Shown here one piece after another: positions 1 to 9,952 of a stretch of 64,000 nt of DNA (position 1 is its first letter; each line of letters begins with the position of its first letter). Source of the DNA: Cacajao melanocephalus (taxonomy: Eukaryota > Chordata > Mammalia > Primates > Pitheciidae); the NCBI GenBank assembly GCA_963573385.1, contig CAUYLG010048275.1:62001-126000 (forward strand), written 5' to 3'. The notes under the pieces are model-generated. The model was not told the DNA's origin, did no database searches, and saw nothing but the letters and a program-made list of their open reading frames with translations. The translations under genes and the position numbers were made by a program.

Positions 1-1820
1 TTCCATGGATGACTTCTTGGCTGTCTCAGATAATCACATTTTGGAAGATGTGAACAAACGTGTCACTGCTTTCCAAGAGGAGGATGTGGATGGCCTGAAC
101 GGCACAGCTGGTGCAATTCCAGGCCGGGCAGCCCAGGTCACTCACGTAGTCACCTCAGAGATGAACAGCTATAAGCCAAGAGTCTACACAGAGAAGGTTC
201 TGGAAGCCATTAAGCTGCTCTCCAACACAGTCATGCTAGGTTTTACTGAGCAAGTAGAAGCAGCTGTGAAAGCCCTCAGCTTGGACCCTGCGCAGCTCAT
301 GGATGAGAATGAGTTTATCCATGTCTCCCGCCTGGTATACAATGGCATCTAGGACATCAGGAAAGCAGTGCTAATGATAAGGACCCCTGAGGAGTTGGAT
401 GATTCTGACTTTGAGATAAAACATTTTGATGTCAGAATTAGGATGAGCATCCAGACAAAAGATGATAAGCTAATAGCTGGCCAGAGTGCCCAGGCGATCA
501 TGGTTCAGCTTCCCCAGGAGCAAAAAGGGAAGATGTAGAACAGGTGGCCAGAGCCAGGAAGAAAAGAGCAAGCTAGATGCTAAAGTGTCCAAATGGGATG
601 ACAGTGGCAATGACATCATTGTGCTGGCCAAGCAGAGGTGCATGATTATGATGGAGATGACTGGCTTTACCCTAGGTAAAGGACTACTCAAAAATATATC
701 AGATGTCATCAGTGCTGCCAAGAAAATTGCCGGGGCAGGATCCAGGATGGACAAGCTTGGCTGCACCATCGTAGACCACTTCCCCAACTCAGCCTGCAAG
801 TGGGACCTGCTGGCCTACCCTGCAACACAGCGCCCTCTACTGCCACCAGCTTAACATCTGCATCAAGGTCAAGGCTGAGGTTCAAGAATCTTAGTGGGGA
901 GCTCTTTGTCTCTGGGATGGACAGTGCCATGTCCCTGATCCAGGCAGCCAAGAACTTGATGGCTGCCATGGTGCAGATGGTGAAGGCATCCTATGTTACC
1001 TCTACCAAATATCAAAAGTCACAGGGTATGGCTTCCCTCAACCTTCCTGCTGTGTCATGGAAGATGAAGGCACCAGAGAAAAAGCCCTTGGTGAAGAGAG
1101 AGAAACAGATGAGACACAGACCGAGATTAAACGGACATCTCAGAAGAAGCATGCGATCCCAGTGCAAGCCCTCAGCAAGTTCAAAGCCACGGAAAGCATC
1201 TATGTCTGTCCCACCCAGCTGCCCCCAGCCCTGGGGGCTCCTGAAGATCAGTCACTGTTTATCACTCAAATGCATTTGCTAAATACAATACTGATGTTAG
1301 ATTCCACAGGGAAATGGGCAGACTGTGAACCAGTCCAGGTGGTGAATTTTCTAAGGACACAATTGTGTTTAAGTTGATTAAAAATGCTTTTAGAATGTAG
1401 CAGCCTACTTCTAGCTATATTTTTATATGCTTAAATAAAAGTAAAATTCCATAACCAAAGAGAATACCACATTAAGTTGTTAGTAATGCTCTGACCAAGC
1501 CGAGATGCCCATTCTCCTAGTGGTGTCATTGTTAGGGTTTGAGAGAAGGGAATTTGGCTCAACCTGTTAAGAGGGTGCAGTCCAGACAGCTTGACTGCTT
1601 TTAAATGACCAAAAACGAAAAGCAACCTGGACATCTTGGGAAGCAGTCCCTGGAGAAGGAATGTTCCCAGAAAGACTTGGGAGGAGCAAACTCAGTAAAA
1701 CATAATGTATCATGAAGAAAACAAATAACTCTGTGACATGAAATGAGAATTTTAATGCATGGTTACAATTACTAATGTTCACTGGTGCAGGACATTAATA
1801 AAGTTGCTTTTATGCAGGCA
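1..1820 (+). pseudogene. CTNNA1P1: Processed pseudogene of alpha-1 catenin (CTNNA1), 3' part only
   Basis: The three forward frames together read the C-terminal ~370 residues of alpha-E-catenin, the cadherin-complex actin-binding protein, then its 3'UTR, without introns. Recognisable stretches include VNKRVTAFQEEDVDGL, SKWDDSGNDIIVLAKQ, DVISAAKKIAGAGSRMDKLG and SWKMKAPEKKPLVKREKQ. The copy is dead: an in-frame TAG at 350-352 replaces an Arg codon, the reading frame shifts near 535, 822, 888 and 1108, and the natural TAA stop appears as TAT at 1201-1203. The UTR-like text runs on to an AATAAA at 1797-1802, and homology seems to end about 15 bases later in a decayed A-rich stretch, as expected of a reverse-transcribed mRNA. 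The 5' part lies outside the window. The parent could in principle be CTNNA2, but the residues fit CTNNA1 better. The symbol assumes this is the known 5q22 copy; that is inference. Confidence 0.9.
1797..1802 (+). promoter_or_regulatory. Polyadenylation signal inherited from the catenin mRNA
   Basis: AATAAA followed by about 15 bases and then an A-rich remnant marks the 3' end of the retrocopied CTNNA1 transcript. An earlier AATAAA near 1434 lies in the same UTR and was evidently bypassed. Confidence 0.7.
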
Positions 1821-2314
1821 AACAAAAAGGATAATAATAGGACTTAACCATAGGGTTGTTGTAGTAACAGAATGAAGTTAAACATTTAATACTTATAAAT
1901 AATTTAAAACATATGCAGCATGGAAGAGCCACTATATATGTTTGTTTAAAACAATACTGCTAGTCCCATGAGCTTAGATGGTTCTGCAACTGAGCACTAA
2001 ATTTATCTTTAAGCTTCTTAGCAGTTAAGGAAAAAACAAAAATGTGACAGCTTTCATAATTTACATTAACTGATTGAAATGAGCCTGCTAATTCTGAAAT
2101 GGAGACAATAATTTACCTGGCACGGAAATCTAAAGGGAATTTATCCCAGGAGACATTAAAAACAAAAAAACTTTTTCAAAATGGCTTAAGCAAGATTTGT
2201 AGAAGAGTTCTTCATCTGGCAAGCTCATGGATACTTCATCAGAGAAAGCTATTTCTTCTGGAATTGAATATAAATATGCTCATGTTTGTAGCTTTCTAAT
2301 GTGTAACCTGGAAT
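1821..2314. other. No recognisable feature
   Basis: AT-rich sequence between the catenin retrocopy and a DNA transposon. I see no repeat family, gene or RNA here. Confidence 0.5.
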
Positions 2315-2646
2315 CAGTGGTTTTCAACAGGGGCAGTTTTGCTTTCTGCGAGGACATTTGTTGATGTGTGGTGACTTGATGGTTGTCACAGCTGGGGGTG
2401 GGGGAGCATGCTATCAGCATTTAGTGAGTAGAGGTCAGGAATACTGCTAATACTGCACAGGACATACCTATACTGTAAAAGTTTATTTGCGTTTATCTGA
2501 AATTCAAATTTAACTGGGAATTCTGTATTTTAATTTGGTAACTCTAGCAACTCTAGCTGCCAGTTTCTATAATGCACAGGACAGCCATTCACAACAGAGA
2601 ATTGTCTGGCCTTCAATGTGAATAGTACTGAAGTTGAGAAATCTTG
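2315..2646 (+). mobile_element. MER5-like non-autonomous hAT-Charlie DNA transposon
   Basis: The left end CAGTGGTTTTCAACAGGGG and right end GAAGTTGAGAAATCTTG are the inverted termini of the MER5 family, and the text between follows it (the GGTTGTCACAGCTGGGG block and 'tagtgagtagaggtcagg'). The copy is about 330 bp, longer than the usual MER5A/B length below 200 bp. The phrase 'gcacaggaca' occurs twice, near 2456 and 2575, flanking an extra AT-rich block, so it is either a longer relative (MER5C-type) or carries an insertion. Flanking octamers CCTGGAAT and CCCAAAAT could be a decayed 8-bp target duplication. Confidence 0.8.
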
Positions 2647-2794
2647 CCCAAAATGAAGACTAGATCTTTGCATACTTTTCTAGAGGAATAGAGAAAAAGT
2701 GTGGACATTAAACTATCTTTCTTTCAGTGAGACTTTTCTTCAAAATTAGTTAGTTGACAATTAATTTCAGGTCAAAACATCCAGCCTTGTCTAA

Positions 2795-3097
2795 TTAAGT
2801 CATATCCATGATGCTGACTCCAGAAAACAGGTGACAAAGTGGATGTTCTATAGGAAGCCTCCTGAAAATCCCCGAATAACTCTTGTCTGCACTAGTAGTT
2901 TAACACCACCTACGGCTTTAGGGTCGGATTACCTGGAGAGATTATTGAGTACACAGTCTGCTAATCCAGAAATTTTTATTGCGACTGACATTGAGCAAGG
3001 TGATTTTGATGATAAAAAGGGTCAGGAAATAAGACTACAGTACTTGATGGGCTTATATATGAGTTGCAGAGATAATAACTCGGGAAAGATACTGTAG
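2795..3097 (+). other. Unidentified short open frame with clustered CpGs
   Basis: The frame is open from a TAA at 2792-2794 to TAG at 3095-3097; the first ATG is at 2843, giving 85 codons. The translation looks more protein-like than neighbouring frames, for example SLTPPTALGSDYLERLLSTQ and TDIEQGDFDDKKGQEIRLQY. Five CpG dinucleotides lie in the ~215 bases from 2870 to 3085, while the neighbourhood has very few. A weak splice-acceptor-like TTAATTTCAG ends just upstream near 2770. I do not recognise the protein. It could be a decayed retrocopy, a transposase piece, a conserved non-coding element, or chance. Confidence is for the signal, not for coding function. Confidence 0.25.
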
Positions 3098-4249
3098 GAA
3101 ATCACTCTAAATCTCATCTTTTTGTCAGATTAAGTGAAGGTTGGTGGGTTAACTGACAAGCTGGGACAGAGTTTAGGATAAAGTTCATTTTCCAAAAGAA
3201 GGGCCCATCTCTTGGCTGGGCTGTGAGGTTGGGCAGTTGCTGGACTACAGGAAGGCCTGGTCTTTCCAAGGAAGAAGCATGGGGTGCCATGTAGCGCCAG
3301 AATAGGAGAATGAAAAAGCCTTTGTGGGAAACACTGCTGCTTGGGACTGATTTGTAATCCCTCTTCCTCCTAAACTCCCTTTGCTTCTCTGACTGCCTAT
3401 TGCCAAGGCCCAGATTATACTATTTCTTTGGCTTCATTAGAAACTTCTGCATGTAGCATAAGCCAAATTATTACCCTATAATATATTTAACAAAGAAAAT
3501 ATTCTCCAAGTAGAACTGGAAAATGTCACAATTTAAATTCTCTCATGAAAATATCAATGAGTTAACCTTCACCTGCCTCTCATGCCTGAAATGAGATAAA
3601 TAGGGGTTATTGGTGTCCTCCCTTGTTGTCCAAAGGATGTGCTTTGCATTCAGAGGTCGCATTGCTAACCATGAAATGGCACAGAAAAATGGGAAAATCA
3701 ACTACCAGCTGCTCCCCTCATAGCAAACAGTTTAACTGCCTGTTTAAGAAGGTGGAACAATATGCTCTACTCAGGCTGGCTCACCTGGGGTTGTATAAAT
3801 GCCTCTCTTATTCTTAATTCACATCAATTTTTTTGTGGCCTTCCCTTTGCCATTTCTTAGCTGTGAGACGATGGCTCCTATATTTCTACTTCATGTCATG
3901 GAAAAGAAAATGAAAGACAGGACCATGCCATTTATTAGGGTAATAGGATAACACATACACTGGTGACCCTGCCTCACCCAGAAAGGATTCAATTACTCCT
4001 GTGTCCTGTGTTCAGAGAGCAGTGAATTTTTTCATCCACTTTTGAAAGCTTGCCATCAAAAAAATTGCTGAAAATAACACTTTTTTTGTGATTGAAGGGT
4101 TAGTTTCAATTTTCTGAAAAGTTAACCTCCATGTTACACTTCCTTCTCTCTGAAGGCTGAGAGACAAGGCTCCACTGTACTTGGATAATATGCACGATCC
4201 TCAGGCACACAGACAATTTCCCACTGGTTTCATTTTGAGTTGGAGGGTT
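3098..4249. other. No recognisable feature
   Basis: Single-copy-looking sequence. The short open frames here (for example 3623-3817) have no coherent composition or recognised similarity. Confidence 0.5.
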
Positions 4250-5430
4250 CTTGATGACATACAGTCATTTAAAAAATAAACTTTTAAATGGAATGTTAGA
4301 TTTACAGAAACATTGCAAAAATGGTACAGAGAGCTTTTATATACCTGTCATCTGGTTTGTCCTATTGTTAACATCTTATATAACCAAGGTACATTTGTCA
4401 CAACTAAGAAATCAACGTTAGTACATCACTATTAACTCCAGACTTTATTTGGATTCCACCGGCTTTTCCATTAACATCCTCTTTCCATTGTAGATTTCAA
4501 TCCAGGACATCATGTTGCATTTAGTTGTCAGGTCTTCCCAGTTCTCTGGTCTGTGAAAGTTTCTCAGTCTTTCCTCATTTTCAATGACTGTCAGTTTTAA
4601 GGAGTAGTTCCCAGGTACTTAGAATGCTCCCATGTCTAGGTTTGTGTGTGTTTTTTTTTTCTCATAATGAACTGGGCTTACAGGGTTTTATAAAGAACAG
4701 CACAGAGGTAAAGTGTCCCTCTTGCCAAGCACATCGTATTAGGGGGTATGTGATACCCACATATGGTGATGTTAAGCATCATCACTTGGTCAAGGTGGCA
4801 TCTGCCAGGTTTCTCCACTGTACTATTTTCCCCCTTTCTCTTCTCTGATCTTTTGCAACAAAATCACTAGGTCTAGCCCACCCCCAGAAAGGGTTAAGCT
4901 CCACTTCCTTGAGTAGGGAGCCTCTACATATATTATATTAAATTCTTGTCTAAGAAAAATTTCATACAGTCATCTTAATGAAATATTTTAAACAAATACA
5001 CATACCAAACTCCCAAATTTAACACATGTTAACATTTTGCCAAATAGGCTTCAGATCCTTTTTTTACATTTAAAAAAATCATTCCTGATATGATTGGAGT
5101 CTTTTGCTGTTCTCAATTACCTCACTCCTTCCCTATTGGTAAAAATATCATGCTTTTACATATATGTAGATATCCGTAAAGAGACTTCCATATTTATATG
5201 TTTTATTTTACAACTTGATTTTTTTTCATTCAATTTTGTGTTTCTGAGATCTATCCAGGTTGAAGTGTGTATATGGGAAGAAGGGCATCTTAATCTCACC
5301 AGTAAGTTGTCTTTAAACTGCTTTTTATATTGGGTTATTTGTGGAAGTGTTTCCTGTAAGGTATCAATCCTCCGATGGTGTGTGAATTCTTGCAAAGTTT
5401 AGTCTTGGGAAGTGAATGATACCTCCTAAC
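4250..5430 (-). mobile_element. Ancient L1M fragments (3'UTR/ORF2 end), antisense
   Basis: Text such as 'gatttacagaaacattgca', 'tttctcagtctttcctca', 'gtggcatctgccaggtttct' and, from about 4960, 'aacacatgttaacattttgcc' followed by a 'ctgagatctatccaggttga' block matches the antisense strand of old mammalian L1M 3' regions. At least two adjacent fragments are present. Heavy divergence prevents a subfamily call. Confidence 0.65.
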
Positions 5431-5689
5431 TTTGTTCTTAATAACTGGACTCTAGTTACAGAAAGGTGAGAAGGAGGAGAAAAACTGATCTGTTTGATGA
5501 TGCCTACATTCTCTTGTTAGAGGGACAGCCAATAGTTCCTCCAACATCTCTGTCTTCTGTCTCATTCTCTACTGTAGGTGAATCATCAGAACAAGTACCT
5601 GGTAATCAGTGAGGAACAGCAGGAGATTTCCACTTCAGCCCTCACAAGACAGTGTAAGGCACCACACGACAGGAGATTGACAGAGTTTC
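5431..5689. other. No recognisable feature
   Basis: Short unassigned interval between L1M and L2 sequence. Confidence 0.4.
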
Positions 5690-6008
5690 AGTAGCTGAGC
5701 TCCAAACTTTAACGTCTTAAAACTCAAACTCAGTATGCCCCAAACTAATACATCATCTTTCCCCGCAAGTTGCTCTTCAAGTAATGTTCCTAATTTCAGT
5801 ATCCACCCAATTGCCTGGGAGATGTCTTTTACTCCTACCTTTCTCTCTGCTCCCACTAAATTATGCCCAAGTCCTACTAGTCCTATCTCCTAAATATCTT
5901 CATCCTTTTATTTCTGCATAGCTCCATGCCATCACCCTCATCTGAGTTACATTAACTCACTCCCAAATTATTGTAGCATATGCTCAACTGGGCTCCTGGT
6001 GGAAAAGC
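5690..6008 (+). mobile_element. L2 LINE, upstream fragment
   Basis: 'cagtatccacccaattgcc' followed by 'tgggagatgtcttttactcc' and 'caactgggctcctggt' follow the L2 consensus (the 'atccacccagttgcccaag...ttgactcctcc...aactggtctccc' region). The same L2 continues at 6481 and 7273, beyond two LTR insertions. Confidence 0.7.
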
Positions 6009-6480
6009 TGTCAGAATCAAAATGTTCTATATTGTTATATATATTTTAACAGTTGTGTTAAAAAACAAAAACAAACACCAAACAAACACATGACACATAG
6101 AGCCAGAGAATGTCATAAAGAGAGTTTTCTCATGCTTTTGTGCCTGATAACAAAACTGTTGCAAAAGAGTCTACAAAAGCCACCTTGCAAAAAGACCACA
6201 ACATCCCTACACACACAAAAATACTTCTATAAGGACATCTTCCCTGCAAATGTTTGTTCAACCTTAGACTGGCATCACCCTTGTTAGTGATCTTTGTAGT
6301 AGCCAAGGATAATTATCTCAAAACAAGAATGCAATTCTCCTCATTTTTCCTTTAAAAGCCTTTGTCTTCTTTTACCTTCCTGAATGCACACATAGTTAAT
6401 CATGGTACATATATTCCCATGGCAATGCCCATTCCTGAATAAATGTTCTTTTCTTTTAGAGAGCCTCTCTCTGATATATG
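6009..6480 (+). mobile_element. Old LTR inserted in L2 (family uncertain, probably ERVL-type)
   Basis: The block interrupts the L2. It starts with TGTCAGAAT near 6010, contains 'gatctttgtagtagccaag' and 'aattatctcaaaacaagaat', and has AATAAA at 6438-6443 followed by a pyrimidine-rich tail, as LTRs of the LTR16/LTR33 type do. Exact ends and family are not certain. Confidence 0.5.
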
Positions 6481-6835
6481 GGTTGACAGCTGCCTCTAAC
6501 CTTGCCCCCTCCAATCTATCTTCCACTCTGCAGCCTAGAGAAACCAAATCGTACTACTCCCCACTGGCCTTGAGACAGAATTTGAACTTCTAAGATTTAT
6601 AGTGCCTTCAAATCTCTCTTTTGCTTCTGTCTCTAGTCTCATTTCCTATCCTATTTGCCTCAAACTTCATTTACCCATTAGCTTTTCTTACTTTCTCAAA
6701 TATACCATGCTCGTCTCACCTCTGAGGCCTTCACACATGCTCTGCCCTCTGCTTAGAATACACCTTCTTCCAACTTGAATCAGCTTTAACAGTCCTTGCA
6801 AGAACTCTGACAAAGGCCCTTTCCTCGACCAAACT
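6481..6835 (+). mobile_element. L2 LINE, middle fragment
   Basis: 'cccctccaatctatcttcc', 'ttatagtgccttcaaatctc' and 'aggccttcacacatgctctg' are L2 text in sense, continuing the fragment before the LTR at 6009. Confidence 0.75.
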
Positions 6836-7272
6836 TTAAGCAGCTCCTCAGAGTCTCATTTTTGACCAGGCGTCATCCTTAGGCCCTGTCCTTGGCCTGC
6901 TGAAGCCTGTTTCATCAAGCATCCTCCTAGTCAGTTTAGATTTCCCCACCTTTGATATCTGACCACACTTGACATCTGGTCAAGTTCTTCATCCTCTTCC
7001 ATAACCTTGAGGTCTAAGTCTTTGGTCCACCTTTATCACGAGTTCTGTGAGGCCAGTTTAGCAGAATTCCCCCTACACTTGATGTCCTCTTAGTAACTTT
7101 CCATGCACAGGCCCCTTACTCTGCTTGTTGGCTATAAATCCCCAGCTGTCTGCTGCATTGAGAACTGAGCTCGGTTCTGTACTAAAGTCTCTTTCCCTTC
7201 CTGCAGTCAGTTCTTCCTGCACACGATCTGCCTTTATTGCCTTTAACTAGTGTCTAACTTGTTTCTCTGACA
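6836..7272 (+). mobile_element. Second old LTR inserted in the same L2
   Basis: The block is absent from L2 and has LTR architecture: a TATA box (TATAAAT, 7133-7139), then a U5-like stretch ending near TCTCTGACA. Phrases such as 'ttgacatctggtcaagttc' and 'agtttagcagaattccccc' are familiar from old ERVL-type LTRs, but I cannot name the family. L2 resumes right after it. Confidence 0.55.
7133..7139 (+). promoter_or_regulatory. LTR TATA box
   Basis: TATAAAT in 'ggctataaatcccc' within the second L2-embedded LTR. It is a relic promoter element; no transcript can be inferred. Confidence 0.4.
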
Positions 7273-7500
7273 ACTCCTTGATCCCTAGACTAGGCTGACA
7301 CCCATCATACGCCTCCTTCAGTTTCCTTGTGACTGCCATAACACTTTATTGTCACTTCTATAACCAGGGGCTTTTTAAAACTGAGTTGTATGTCCTGAAA
7401 GCATGTCTTAGATCTTACTTACCATTGTATTCCCAGCATAGCATAGAGCTTGGCACACATAGGACACAGGCAATGTTTGTGGAATAATGGAATGAATTTC
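7273..7500 (+). mobile_element. L2 LINE 3' end
   Basis: 'cttattgtcacttctataac', 'ttgtattcccagcatagc' and 'agcttggcacacataggac' match the L2 3' tail (the 'ccagcgcctagaacagtgcctggcacatagtagg' region), ending in the typical 'ttgtggaataatggaatga'. Confidence 0.75.
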
Positions 7501-8812
7501 CAGTGTTACTCACTTGCCTGTATGGAATGTTCCAGCACAGTGGGCTGTTTTAACCATCAGAAGATGGTATGGTGGGCCTATGGCATGGATGAAAAGAGTC
7601 TATTTCTTAACTGTTGCACAACTCTCAAAAAATCCTTCCTGCATCTGGCTTGCCATGGAGCAGAAACACCAAACTTATTTTCTCCAGCAACGGCCCCAGG
7701 TAGAACTGGCAGCTGCCTATCTCATTTGCTTACTCTAGCTAGCTCTCTCATCACCAGTGCCTACAATTCATAATTGTACTCTCTGTATTTGTTTACTTGT
7801 CTCTACATGTTCAGGCTGCCACAAAAAAAATAGGGTAGACCAAAACTAATCAAATTTTGTACTTAGGCACAAAAGTTCTTCATTTAATGTAACCATTTCT
7901 CATTTTGCATCTGTTTCTCGGCTTAATTATTCATTAATTCTTGGAAGCAATTGACTGGTTTTGATACATTCCACACACTAATAGTTTCACATACATCTCA
8001 GGTTTGAGTAGGGGCTTTCTGTTGTCGTGAAACAGAATTAGCCAATATATTCAAATGGAAGTATCTTCATTTTCTAATATATTTGAATAACATTTGTAAT
8101 GTGAGTAGAGGCAAACAAGACTAAAATTACATGAAGTGAAAATTATCATTTAGGCAAATATAATAGGTTAATATTGCTATAAAGAGACCAAAGGGATCAC
8201 CTGTAAGTCCTTCACAGACCACCAGAGTTGCATTCAGTGAAACCCCTCTTCCTAATGATTCTCTGTCAAGGTTTCGAAAGTTTAAGGAAAAGAGAATTCT
8301 GTAACCTTTCTGGCAAACCCTCCTAGGTGTTAGAAATGCTAACTCAGAAAAACCTGCGTCTATTAATTTTTCACTTAAATTGGTCGTGCTGCTGGTAAAA
8401 CCTAATTCCATTTGCCTTTTTGCAGCGTGGGAGAAAGCAGAAGCTTAAATAAGTTAGTTGCCTATAATTTCATCTTATGAGTAATAGGTGTAAGATCTGA
8501 ACCAAAGCCTGATTCTAAAGCATGCCCTTACTTTTTTCCTTAACCAATGAACTTCCTTGCCTAGTTAATGGGATTGTTCAGTACACAAGTTGATTTATTT
8601 CCCTAAGTAGCTTGGACTAAAGGTAATGCCCACTATTGACCATAAATCCTTGTGACTCTAGCTCTGTGTCCAGGAGTCCAAGGCAGTAAGGCAGCTCACA
8701 GGCTGCCTTTGGAAATACTGGAGATGGAAACAGAAGACTGTAATGTAGCCCAGTGTGCCTCCAGGGCTAGCAAGAAAGCTCTGTCCCTGGGTACCCCGGG
8801 CCTTTGGTAGTT
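7501..8812. other. No recognisable feature
   Basis: Single-copy-looking sequence. A faint MIR-like antisense stretch near 8440-8520 ('aagatctgaaccaaagcct') is too decayed to call. The minus-strand open frame at 8127-8411 has no recognisable content. Confidence 0.45.
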
Positions 8813-8820
8813 TTACACTT

Positions 8821-9088
8821 TTTTTTTTTTTTTAAATGGAGTCTCACACACTGTTGCCCAGGCTGGAGTGCAGTAATGCAATCTAGGCTCACTGCAAGCT
8901 CCACCTCCCAGGTTCAAACAATTCTCCTACCTCAGCCTCCTAGATAGCTGGGCTAATTTTTGTATTTTTAGTAAAGACAAGGTTTCACCATGTTGTGTAG
9001 GCTGGTCTGAAACTCCTGACTTCAAGTGATCTACCACCCATGGCCTCCCAAAGTGCTGGGATTACAGGCGTGAGCCACCATGCTGGCC
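8821..9088 (-). mobile_element. Alu SINE, minus strand, with internal deletion
   Basis: Poly-T at the left, then the antisense Alu body ('gcccaggctggagtgcag' through 'gattacaggcgtgagccacc'). The copy lacks the usual 'gactacaggcgcccgccacc' block between 'agctggg' and 'ctaatttttg', making it short. A 7-bp target duplication TACACTT flanks it at 8814-8820 and 9089-9095. Confidence 0.95.
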
Positions 9089-9139
9089 TACACTTCTTAT
9101 TATCATACACCACTCTGACATTTGAAAAGTGGTAAAGGC

Positions 9140-9345
9140 TAATCTGAGCTCACGAACAGTAACTATCTTAAATCCTTTGTCTGAAAAATGAGGACAATAA
9201 TAGTCCCCACCTCATCATTGTAGTGAAGATCAATGCTGTATTCCATATAAAGAGGTTGGAATAGAGCCCAGTAGATAGTCAGCTGTCAATAAAGCTTAGG
9301 TATGAATACTATTTTTAAATTGTTGCTTTTATTGTTGTTATTGTT
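9140..9345 (+). mobile_element. MIR SINE, 3' part
   Basis: 'ctgaaaaatgaggacaataat' (first 20 bases diagnostic) and 'agtagatagtcagctgtcaa' then 'taaagcttaggtatgaatac' follow the MIR consensus from its 'gtaaaatggggataataata' block to its 3' end. Confidence 0.7.
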
Positions 9346-9883
9346 TGTTGTTATGAGAGCAAAATATTTAAACACAGCTGCAGTTCATTAAGAGCCTCTG
9401 TAGTGAAGTTCCTGACTGGCCAGTGGCTCAGCTACTAAGAGAAAGAGGAAAGTCCAGTAGTTGCGGTTAAAACATCCACACCCTTACATAGGTGCTCTTA
9501 TTTTCACCCTGAGAATTTTATGCGTTCACTTTAGCTTTTCCCAGATTTACACCCACTGTTTTAGAAAATTTTAATGTACTAATAAAATATTATTATACAT
9601 AATTCTTGTACCCAAAGTCTTCCTTTGAAGTACTCCTATTTATACCATATAGTTCCTAAGTTTCTCTTTTTGATTATAGCTTATTGATTATTCACATCCA
9701 GAGATTGTTTTTTATTGTCTTATGTCTATTCTAGAGATTTTTAACAATTCTTTTCTTTCTTCATGTTATATGTGGTTTTATTTGTTGCACATAAAGATCT
9801 ATTTGATCTTTAATCTTGCATTAACATTTCTTGCTTGCTGTTTATTACACTTCTTAAAACTTAAAAACCTTCTTAAAATTATT
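9346..9883. other. No confidently assigned feature
   Basis: T-rich sequence; part of 9640-9860 may be very old antisense LINE but I cannot support it. Confidence 0.4.
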
Positions 9884-9952
9884 ATACTTTAAGTTCCGGG
9901 ATATACGTGCAGAATGTGCAGGTTTGTTAGGTACACATGTGCTGCATTCATC
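9884..9952 (-). mobile_element. Short L1 3'UTR tail, antisense
   Basis: 'attattatactttaagttc', 'gtgcagaatgtgcaggtttg' and 'ttaggtacacatgtgctgca' are the reverse complement of the extreme 3' end of a primate L1 (L1PA/L1PB type). Only about 70 bases remain. Confidence 0.75.

Noticed and set aside
8127..8411. 94-codon minus-strand frame
   Set aside because: Composition is unremarkable and there is no supporting context.
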